From Anarhynchus alexandrinus (Eukaryota > Chordata > Aves > Charadriiformes > Charadriidae), in NCBI GenBank assembly GCA_008711295.1, contig VUYV01000003.1, positions 8,522,515 to 8,586,514 of the forward strand: DNA of 64,000 nt, read 5' to 3'. Below are positions 48,501-59,315 of this stretch, one piece after another (position 1 is the first letter of the stretch; every line of letters begins with the position of its first letter). The notes under the pieces are model-generated. The model searched no databases. It worked only from the letters and a program-made list of their open reading frames with translations, and was not told the origin of the DNA. A program made the translations under genes and the position numbers.

Positions 48501-51500
48501 ATGCTGCAAGCCCCCCATTTCCTCACACTGCTAACATCTCATCCTCAAATCAGAATACAAATGGGTCTGGACTTAGCAATGGGATGAGAAGGACGAAACA
48601 CAGTACCCTATTAAATGTGGGGGGAAGCAATCCGTTTCATAATCTTCAGATGCCAGTGTAAGTTACTGCAACAACAACAACCACCACCAAAAAAGATTCA
48701 GAGAATTAGGTACAATCTAGCCTGATGAAAAAAATCATTATTTCAACACAACTCAGTAATCTGGAATATCAGTCATGCTGATTAACTGCTCTCTTCAACG
48801 GCCCCCTGTTCTTCTGCTTACTCTGAAAAAAAAAAAAAGCTCTTCTGAGCTGCAATACAACTCAAGGAGCCACGTGTTGAGTGTGGGTCTATCATAGGGC
48901 TGGGTCACCCACATAAGGGGCTGGCTTATAAACTGCAGCAATCTCTCCAAGAGGTGGTCAGTACTTACTTTCCTCAAGGCAGACCTCAGGCAAAACCTAA
49001 ATTTGGATTAACACCTTTAACACCTTTGCAGATAATCCCCCAACAGAGTCTCAACATCACGGATCTCTTCATGCACCAGCTGCCTCAAAGGGATCTGGGG
49101 ACGGCAACTAAGAAAGTAAGTCTGTTGACTGCAAGCTTAAATTCTGAGCAAAGATTACACCACCATCAGTAAAAAAAATCAGGGGCTGCTACTTAAGAAG
49201 AAGTTCAAAGACGCATAGTTGCGATACTGGGTCTATGATCTGCTACCTAGAAAACATCTCTATTAAGAGTTATGCACTGGGGACAAACATCTGAAGTATT
49301 AATACTGCCATTACTGGACGTCTCAGCTTTACCTGCATCAGGAAGATCCAAGCTGACCTAAATTTAGCTTCAAACACACATTCAATCCAAGTTAATCTTC
49401 ATGCCACAGGGTCAGAACTTCCCAAAGCCATACACCAGAGAGGCAGACTCAGTGAATCCACACAAGAACCTGGCTATGTTCATCGCAGAAGGAAACAATC
49501 ATTCATTAAGGGTAAATCTGACAATATAGTAATATTCTTTCCCTTCTCCCAGATGAAAGTTTTAACTACCTGGGATTTCAATGGCTCAGCAGAGCTCTGC
49601 CAATGCCTCCTGTGGAACCCATTCCACTTTGAAGTGCATAATTCAATATTCAGGTCAGAAAGGAAAAGTGAGTATGAGGGGAAGGCAGAGACCTGGGTTC
49701 CTGTCCCCGCTCCAATGAATGTTTAATTATTTTATATTAAAAATTCATTTGGAGAAGGGCTAGAATCCAGGCAGTCTAATGGGTTTACCTACGAAGGGAA
49801 AAAAGATCTACGATCAAATGCCGCCAAATAAAGGTGGGAGCTCAGTCGCAGCTTCCTTTAGGCTGAGTATGAGACCTAACTCAGAGAGAGCAACCTCTAG
49901 CTCCTCCACTGCTTACATCTCAGCAGAAGGTACCTAACTCCAGAAAGGAATAAAAAGGAGCAGTTCAGCACATTTTCCTGGAACAGAAAGAGGGCTGCTG
50001 ACTTAAAAGACCTCCTCTTGATTCTCCCTTGTGGTAGCCAGCTCATGTGTCTCCGTATTTGGGATGCCGGCTTCTGCAAATCCCACTCTTGAGCCAACTT
50101 TTCTCCTGGCATTGCACAAGAAGCCTTCGTTATCTGCCCCCCATAGGATACGGTGCCTGGAAGTTTGATACTGCAGTACTTAAGGTCTTTTGTGGACCTA
50201 CTCTGTTGAAAATGTTCTTAAGTTGCTTTGGTGTGACTGGCGCTGCAAATGACAGCCAACACAACTGAGCTAAACACTGAACACTAAGTGCTGCACACTC
50301 CCGGCCACTGTTCCCCCCTCAATTGAAAGAAGTTCAGGGGGTGCAGGGGTTCAAATACTCAGATAGTCACATCTGAAGAGTCAGACAGTGTAAAGGAAAA
50401 ATGGAGCTATTCGGAGGCATTTCACAAGCAGAAGAAAAAAGTCAGCAAGTGAATTATCTATAGCAAACAGCACACATGCAGCTAGTTTTTGATTTAATAC
50501 TTCTCAAAAACAGAGCAACCTAGCAGATTTTCTTGCCAGCCAGGGTAAGCCCTCCGAATAATCACACCGCCATGCAAAGGTTAAAAAGGGTGGGTGGAAA
50601 GAGCCGTTCTCTCAGCAGAAATCAGGAGCTGCATCTCCTGTGCAAACAGGAAGCCACCACCCGGGCTGTCCCGCCGGCCGGCTGCCCAGCAGGAGCCAGG
50701 ACAGGGACTCACTGGGCAGCCTGTCCAGCCACGCACCAGTAAGGTGGCTGGCTTTGCATCAGCTGGCGAGCGGGATGCTGGAAAACTCTGGTAAAAAACC
50801 ACATGCCCTAAGTGGACACTGGGTACAGCTTTTAAAAGCAAAGCATGTGCACCTGTGCCGCCACCCCATCTACAAACACATGTCTGTCCGCTGCGGACCT
50901 AACAAAAACTTATTTTCAAAACAAACTGCTGGATTATTTTTTTTTCTTTTTTTATGATCCCTCATTCAGCAATGGGCATCAGCATTGCTTCAGCAAAAGC
51001 CGCATGTAAAGGACGACATCCCAGGCAGCTTTTGGTGTGTGACATGAGAGTAGATAGGAGAGGCATTTCCTTTACCTTCTAGAAGCAGGTGACCTCCCAC
51101 TGAATATTTAATTCAGACTCTAAGCTATTTTCTCCAATCACTTGAAAGTTAAATAATTATCCCGTTTAAAGAAACCTAGCAATTATATTTTGCAACCCCC
51201 CCCCCCAGCAGCTATTGCTGTTGTGACAATATTCATCTTGTCCATGATGACTATTATCTGCTGTATAAATATTGATGATCTGAGTAATTGCTGTTCTGTA
51301 CATATGCTTCTCACAGATACAAATTCCTCTGCCTGAAGTAGGCTGCTGACAAAGTGCTTTCCTCCTTTTGCATGGCAATGAAACATTACCGGAGGTGCCA
51401 CTGAGAGTTGTTAGTCCTGGGGACGGGAAGGGTGGGGGGGGAAGAAAAGAAAAAAGCAGCGACTAACAACAGCCTTTGGAGAGGGGGAATGAAGTGGTTT

Positions 51501-51584
51501 GCCTGGAGTGGGAAGGCTGAATAGTCCCAAAGAACAACAAGTTAGCTAAGCAGGTATTCAGGCGGCATAAGTTAAGCCTAGGCT
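42574..51584. other. Noncoding DNA, probable RNF152 intron
   Basis: No exon is recognised. Features are minor: a C-run of 11 at 51196-51206, a G-quadruplex motif at 51419-51441, and a short telomere-like 'ggttaggttaggtttgg' run at about 43443-43462. Open frames are short and show no domains. Confidence 0.5.
51419..51441 (+). other. Potential G-quadruplex motif
   Basis: Four G-runs of length 4, 3, 3 and 8 are separated by loops of 2, 2 and 1 bases, a compact arrangement that normally predicts a stable quadruplex on the plus strand. It is followed by an A/G-rich stretch. Confidence 0.65.
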
Positions 51585-52131
51585 GTGCCAACACCAAACA
51601 CAGCTCAAAGGGAAAGAACTGCTCTGGACTCAACAGTGGCCACCACTGCTAAGCCGGGCATGCCATGCTCCTGGGACATGTCGTGTACGACATGCACGTT
51701 GTACCCACCCAGTGGCTCACTGATGGCAGGGGTTACTTTTTCTGGATCAAAACCCAACCAGAAAAACAAGCCAGTCTTGTACTGGAGGAAGAACACCAAG
51801 CTGAACATTATGCTGGGACAGTCTTCCCGATGTCGCCCTGTAACCTTTGCCAGCCACACGGCCAACGTGCCACATGAAAGCAAAGCTGGTCCTGAGGCAC
51901 CCAACACCCACATTCATAGATACCACGGGCATGCAACACAGCATCGCTACAAACTCTTTGCTGGTTAAATGCATCTGCCCAGCAGACTTTGTGACCAGTC
52001 AGGTAGTTCCTGCAATGGGCAAAAATCACTAAAACCACCCCACTGCATGTCCTGGCTAATCTGATCATATTGCCCCACAGTCTAGCAGTACAAAGACCCG
52101 GTTTTGACAGACAGAGCCCTCCCACAGGCAC
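51585..52131. other. ORF-dense segment of unknown origin
   Basis: Five overlapping frames of about 60-127 codons are open on both strands, among them an ATG-initiated minus-strand frame at 51605-51913 (102 codons). CpG is more frequent than in the flanks (about a dozen by eye). I recognise no protein domain. It could be an old retroelement or pseudogene piece, or simply stop-poor GC-richer DNA. Confidence 0.3.
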
Positions 52132-55100
52132 ACGACCTCACACTTCCAGACTTGAATTTTGCCTCTGGACTTTAAACAGTCAACAGCATATGAAAGATGA
52201 AGGCTTTTCCTTAGTGGACACAAACTTTCTAGGATATAAAACTTGAGAGTCTGAATCTCCATTAAATTACCCCTCTGGAATTACAGGTCAAGAGATGAAG
52301 ATTTTTTCAGCTATATACACATTTTGGCAGGATTTATATTGAGAGTTTCCTTGTAGAAATACTCTTTTTCTAAGGCCTCCAGCCATCAATTACTGTATCT
52401 GGAAATGAACACTGAACAAAGACCTTTTTTCACTTCTTTAAAAAAAAAAGCTTTCTAACTTACATATGCTGCAGATATTAAGGGGAAACCAAAAATCTGC
52501 TTGATTTACGTATCTGTGTTACTGAAGATTAGGGAGGCTACAGAGAAGATGCAGAAAGCAGCAGGACACCGGAGTCCCTACGGGAGCTGGAGGCCAGGGC
52601 AGGAACAGGAGGAAACAGTGGACAGGGACAGAGCGCGAGCAGGAAGCAAGGGCGAACACAGATAACGTGCCAGACACGTTTAGAGTGCCCGGAGGTGGAG
52701 AGGGAGGAACTGAATGTCTGTCATGAGCAAAAGAAATAAGAGTCTGGAAGTCTTACTTTCTCTGTTGCCTTGTTCAAACAACTACATAATAAGCCATTAT
52801 ACGTAATCACAGCAGCCACTAATTTTTTATATATATTATGTGCACATGAATGGACTCAGTGAAAGTAGTTAATAAACACTGATACAACCGATCTTCTCCC
52901 TGCCACATCGGAGTGTTAAGCCGTCCACTTGTTCAGCATGGCCCTCATCATGCGATTAATTCTCCTCTTAGTTTCTGCAGCTTCTTTCCTTCCCCCGTAA
53001 TTCTACAGTGCTTTGGGGTTTAATACGTTATAATCTGTAATGACAACTGTAGTACATCTCTGAATCTTGAAGGGAAGTTGCTTCCAGCTGAAAATTAAAG
53101 GTTGAACTCTTACCAGTAACTCTGGGCATGCTTAACTAATACTAAGCCACATAACATAGCCTAATTAGTCCAACAGGTCCTTTAAAAAAAAAAAAATCCA
53201 CATGACCTCACTGTCAGTTCTTACACTGAGTCATTTTGGAGACCAGTTGAAACAGAGCCCTGCATAATTCTCTAACATCAACAGTGCGCCGCGTTGATTG
53301 AAGCGGACTGGATCCTAACTACAATAACCAGGTAACCCCCACCCTCTCCGCTCTGTCTTTTTCTTCCCCTTCTGTTTTTAAGACAAGACACAATCTTGTA
53401 GCCTCCAGCAAGTACCCAGTCTTACCTACATGGTGTCCTACAGTAACATTTCCCAGACTCACTTTGTTTGCATGCAGATTAGTTATAACACATGCTTTAT
53501 GCACACAGAATGCTCTACTGCTAATACAAATTATTTTGCATGCAAACACAAAATGCAGATGGCCAAGCCGCTAACTGCCCAATTCACAGCGCTCTCAAGC
53601 TTGTACATGCATATTAAGCTGAATGCAATGAAACGTACCCATAACTTTGAAAGTCCTGTTAAAACACCTTTAAAAAACATGACTCAAATCTTAAGTGCTC
53701 ATATTCCTGAGTCACTAAAAAGTGAAATCAAACTGCCATTGAATAGGACTCTTCTTTTCTAGATAGTTATGAATCCCGTGTTTCACTCTGAAATCACAGT
53801 CATTTAGCTTTGCTTGAAGCTGTGCCTGTCCGACACATCTTTTCCTGCACAGCAATGTCAATCTTGAGTGTAAAGAAATATGACCTCCATCCACCATAGC
53901 TGCATTGCCAAATTTCCTTAGAGAGGATGCAAAACTGCAGTATTACCAGCTCAGTGTGTTTTCATAAAGAGTAGTTAGTTTCATCGCATCTGCGCCAAAG
54001 GCAATATTGTCCACACAAAGAAATGCTTTGCTGGGTTTGTATCCCGTTAAAGCATCTCTCATGGAGATATGAAAATGCAATTTCACTATGAAAATAACTA
54101 CAGTGGAGTTAATAATTTCTTGCACTGGGCACATGACTGTCTATTTGCATCGCTTCCAAACATCCACCGTGCCCTTAAGACCTAGGAAGCTGACAACGTA
54201 TGGACTGCAGGACCCTGCTTCTCTAGTTCTTTCTGATTCGCACCAGCTTTCCTGGGGACAGCAAGGGTTGCAAGAGGGTGGTTGTGCCTCCCAGATGCCA
54301 AGCACCCTTTCTTAACAGGCATGGGCAGGTGGATGCTACGTTTGCCTTCTACTGGCGTGAGATCTGGAAGCGGGCCATGCAATCGCAATTGAAGCACAGT
54401 GAAAGACGGACTTGAACTGTGATGAAGGTGCGGCTAAACCACGTGCGTGCATCCTCAAAGTGGCACAGAGCCCTGTACAGATTTGGGAGGTGCAGCACAC
54501 CTCCCACACCTCCTAGTCTCTCCTTTTGCTAGAACAGAACTATTTTGCACCAGCTTTTCATAAGAAAGGCATTCACAGGAAGAGATTTTGCAAATACCTT
54601 GAGTTTTGTGCTTTCCCAAGCTAGAAAATCCAGCCAAAAGAGTGACGGAAAGTGTATGAGCACTATTCTAATCAAATTTATTTACATTATGTACTTCTGA
54701 AACAAAATACCAGGTACCAAATACATCACCCAGTAATTCAAAGAAACGTAATAAGCAGTTTGAGAATCCAAGCAACCTCCTGAAACTGCTACTCCGAAAA
54801 GCATCTTTCTTCTAGCTTTTTGGTTGCAGAACACGAAGTGCCAGCAATCTGTCTTAGAACAGGAGCTGATGAAATGGGGGCATTTACAAAAAAAGTAATA
54901 CAATACAGTTCACAAACTGGTTTGCTTACCAAGGAAACATGTTTAGCAGTCTCCTTTTATGTAGCACTAAAGAACTGCAACTTGTATTTCTTTTGCTTAT
55001 GATTTTTGCAGTGGCCTGAGATGTCGTCTTTTTCAGCTAATGCCTAGGTGATGCCCAGATTTCACTTCAAGCTCCAGAGAGTCTAAACACGTGTATCCTG

Positions 55101-55881
55101 ACACAGGAGAATAACTCCCACTTCCCACATGCACCACAACCAAATCATGGTTCTCTTTTCAGATGAAGCTGATCTTCAGAAACTTTAAAACTGGATGAAA
55201 ATAAGGCCAGCAATGAATGCGAGAGTGTCCTGAGGAGGAATAGTAGCACTCAATTCCCATTGTAATCATCTCCAAAAGTTGAAGGTTTGGTGGTGTTTGG
55301 GGTTTTTTGCTTTTGCAGTAAAGTTCAGCTGGTTTAAACAATTCCCCCTGTGTTCAGCAACATGGGAGAAAAGAGGAAGAGCTGATGAAAGATGCTGTTC
55401 CTTTTGGGCCGTTCAGTGCTTTCAGTGCTCTGGCTTCTAGGTTTCTTGCCCAATTGGGAGGCCCCAAATGGAAAGCACCAATGGGATTCACTGGAGGTCA
55501 CAAAGCACTGCCAGGAATCAGATGCAGAGAAGAAAGATGCACTAAAGAAGCAAAACAAACAAAAGCTCAAATAAACTAAGTGGTCCCTTCTCTTATCTTC
55601 TTTTTTTTCTTCTTGCCTGCATATCCGGGGCAAATTTTGAAAAGTGGCAAGAGCAGAAAATAAAATGTTAATGTGGTCAAGAAAGGTAGTTATTTAGCCC
55701 ACAATTTCCCAATAGCTTTTTTAAGTACTGTCAAGAATTTTCCCTCTTGGAAGAGACACATTTATTTAACACAGAAGCTCAGCATTTCTGTCATGTGTGA
55801 CGTTACTGAAACATTCAAAGACAGTTTCATCCACCTAGATGACTGCAGCATTTCTTGCGTCCTTTCCACTGCATAAGCAAG
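52132..55881. other. Noncoding DNA, nothing recognised
   Basis: There is a purine-rich stretch at about 52530-52720 and an A-run near 53184-53196. Otherwise it is AT-rich DNA with short chance frames only. Confidence 0.5.
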
Positions 55882-56432
55882 TGTCCCGGTTTCAGCTGGG
55901 ATGGTTAATTTTTTTTCTAGTTACTGCTGCGTTTTGGATTTAGTATGAGAATAACGCTGAAAACACATATTATTTTAGATGTTGCTAAGTGATGTTTACA
56001 TTAGTCAAGGACTTTTTCAGCTTCCCAGAGAAGCTGAGAGGGAGCACAGACAGGACAAGCTGCCAAAGGAATATTCCATGCCGCAGATGTCATGCTCACT
56101 GTATAAATGGGTGTTGGCCGGGGCGCAGGAATGCTCAATCACTGCTCGGGACAGGCTGGGCAATCGATCATCAGGTGGTGAGAACAACTGTATTGCATCA
56201 CAACTTTGTATATTCTTTTTCCATTATTATTATTATCATCATTATTGTTACTTTTATCTTCCATTACTGATCTGTTTAACTGTCTTTTTCTCAAACCATG
56301 AGGGTTTTTTTCCCCCTCCATTTCCCCCTCTTCTCCCTACCCTACCCGGGGGAGGGAAAGGGGGAGGTTTAAGGGAGCGAGCAGCTGCACGGTCCTAATT
56401 GCCAGCTAGGGTTAAACCATGTGTTTATTTCA
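55882..56432 (+). mobile_element. Solo LTR of an avian endogenous retrovirus, plus strand
   Basis: It starts TGTCCCGGTTTCAGCTGGGA and follows the same landmark order as the LTR at 41982-42573. These are the 'ggatttagtatgagaata' block, the 'gatgtcatgctcactgtataaa' promoter-like block with a TATA motif, an ATT-rich tract before 'tttaactgtctttttctcaa', and a terminal 'agggttaaacca'. If the end is set at the CA at 56431-56432, identical 5-bp sequences GCAAG flank it (55877-55881 and 56433-56437), a candidate target-site duplication. That end lies about 12 bases beyond the family's usual terminal motif, so it is a proposal. No viral genes adjoin it. Confidence 0.85.
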
Positions 56433-57850
56433 GCAAGCCATGCTGAAATAAAGCAGGATCTACACGTTACCCTCTTTGATTTGATTTGCAAAAGGGCAAA
56501 GCTGATACATCTCAAGAGTATGCAGTGTATCACACCAGCGACTTCAGACCCTCTGAAAGCAGCCATTGGCTTTTGCTCAGACCTTTGTGTCATCAACAAA
56601 ATGGAGAAGAGAAGCTCCCAAACTGTGATGCAGGGACAGCTAAGCAGCAGGCAGGTCTGGCCACTCAAAGAAGTGCACGGCACACTTCAGAGCTAGGAGT
56701 TGCCACCACCTGTGGTACTTAATTAATATTAAAAAGGAAAATAAAGCAAGCTAGTGGGCTAACAGAAAAATAATTGGGCATGGCTACCCAATACCTTAGG
56801 CTAGTTTTAAATCAGTACAACTGTGCTGTAGTTAGAAGAGGATAAGCAAGGGCAAGAATACAGTAGAGAATCAAGCCCACATTTACGTACCACCAGAATA
56901 TAAGGCAGAATAATTTGCAAAGTTACTGCAAGTTGCTAGAAGCATCTTTTTCATAAATTTTCATAAATCACTGATTTTTCATTAGCTTTTTTTTTGTAAG
57001 TCAAAAATACTTATACACCATATATTTTGTTTTTCCCTCTATACGTACATGTATGAGTGTACATACAAAAGTTCTTCTTCAACCATTTACTTTTCTTATT
57101 TTGCCACTAAGAGAAACGTAGAAGAAAGAGGGAGGAGAGAAAGGAGACAAGAAGTCTTTTTACATTTTTCTTTTAAACAAAAAAAATGGCTAAAATACAC
57201 TTTTTTCATGGAAGTTTTTGGGGTTTTGGAAAAGGCATCTTCCATTTGAACTAATTCAGTCAGCTGAACATGTGACACATACCAAGAATAAATAGTTTTG
57301 GACCAAAGAGCCTTTCATTTAACCTATTAAAAAAAAAAAAAGGATCATTCTATACAAAGGAAGCTAATGATCAGTTCCAAACTGACGTTCAGAGGATATG
57401 AAAATCAGATCCCTCTGCACTTTTCCTAGACTGGCCCCACAGTATGCTGCCGATCCACTGTGACACCAAGCACCGAGGAGTACCCAAGCCTCTGTAGAAA
57501 GCGTGCAATGGCCACCTTTATTTCCATTTGAGAGTGCACAACACAATTAGCGTTTTCCAGCTTCCCTCCCCACTGCCAGCATGGAAGGCAACAAATAAGA
57601 GTATTAATGGAGGTTTGAGGAACAGGCCACATAAATTGCACACACACACAAATCCTTTCTGTTTCATCGCAGTTTACCACAGGTCTCTAATGAGAACCAC
57701 GAACACCATCTACTAATCATCTCATCAGTAATGAAAATAACCATCTTGGCTTCTCATCAAGTGTCTCTCCAGCTTAAACAATGTGCCCTTGGATTGCACA
57801 GCCCTGGGTGCAAAAGCTGCCATGTCCCTCTGAAATAACCTCAGCATGGC

Positions 57851-57884
57851 AACGCTGTTGTCACGCTGTTGTACACGCTGTTGT
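57851..57884. repeat. Short tandem repeat, about 11-bp unit, three copies
   Basis: 'acgctgttgt' occurs three times in a row with one- to two-base spacers, followed by 'ggcaacgcg', which echoes the sequence before the first unit. Confidence 0.8.
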
Positions 57885-58856
57885 GGCAACGCGTGTATGT
57901 CACGCTTCGTGGCACTGGGCAGCAGCCTGCCAAGCACAGCCACGTCTCAGGAGCCGAAGTGATGCCCCAGCTGCCGCAGAAGCTCACGAGAAGCTCGCTT
58001 CTGTCCCTAGCTCGGCACACATGAAACACTTGGACACCGTAAACACAGGGATCTCAGGGAGGAGGTGGTGTTCGGCTACAGCAACATACCTTCATGCCTT
58101 CTAAAACAGAACGCTGAATAAGGAACACAGCAGAATGGCTACAGTGCTGGATTGGCACTTAAAAAATAGAAACAGGACCTCGGTTTAGTCTCCCTGGGGC
58201 CATCACTCCCTGCCCCAGGGATGCAGCCACATCCAGCGCTGTCCCTGGATGGACCCCAGGCTCACGCTTGCAGCCATGTCCCCAGCCCCATCTCTGTCCC
58301 CATCTCCTGCTGCTGGATGGACGCTGGCCCTGGTGCGGCGCTTGCCCTGCTTAGTGCTGTGGATGGACCCCGTTACAGCACCCCGAAATCAAATGATGAG
58401 AAAGGCATTCTTCTGTGAAACATCATTACTGCCCTGCCAGGGAAGTGTGGATCACAAGAGCTTCCAAAATAAGAATAAATTTATCTGTATTAGCCCCTTA
58501 CCCTTGGCATCATCAGGCCCATATTGCCAGTTCTCGTAACATTTACAGGGAAACTGGCATACAGAACAGTGCAGCAAACAAAACAAAATCCTGTGAGAAC
58601 CCGGTCAAAAAATACCAGACAGACCTCGACCCCACAAAAGCAAAGACAAGCTATACCTGGACAAGCAACTTGTAGCTGTAGTCACTGGTGCTAACATCTA
58701 CCGTGGCAGAAGGAAGAAAACAGGCTCCCAAGCATCTGCAAAATAGCATAATTCAGGTTAACTTTAAAATAATTATATTTGGAAAGTACTGCTAAGGGAA
58801 AAAAAGCTTAAGTGATTTCAATATTCCAAATAACAATGCCAGCAACTTCAGCACCC

Positions 58857-59315
58857 CCGGTCCGGCTGTGACTGTGCACGTGTGCATTGCCGAGCACCGC
58901 TCGCCCGCCGGCAGTTCCCTTCCTCGCTGGAGGGACACTCACTGGGCTTCCAGTGCCACTCACTCTCAGCAAATTTTTACCTCCTAAGCAGCAAGTGTTT
59001 GTATAATAGAAATCCTCCTATCAGCATTAGCAGCTGTGCCCAAAGCACAGCAACCACGAGCACGTACGCTGCAAAACCTCAGCGTTTGCGCGTGTGTAAA
59101 CAGTGCACTTCTGGAAAGGCAGAGAATATTTTCAGAGTAAACACCGCAAAGATTTCGGGTCCTTCAGGATGTCAAAAGGCTGTCGTAATCTGCCATTCAC
59201 CTTCAGCGCTTACTGCTTGCTCAGCTAAGACGCCTCTGTAACTCCCAGCGATCACAACCACATCTCACGAGCCCGTTTTACCGCCTACGAGGGACACCAG
59301 CTTTGAGAACGGAAG
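58857..59315. promoter_or_regulatory. CpG-rich patch
   Basis: By eye there are about 26 CpGs in 460 bases, with clusters at 58857-58910 (eight) and 59056-59092 (six, including CGCG). Flanking DNA is CpG-poor. It lies upstream of the RNF152 coding exon on the transcript strand (about 29 kb), so an RNF152 promoter or a distal element is conceivable, but no transcript start signal is visible. Confidence 0.35.
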
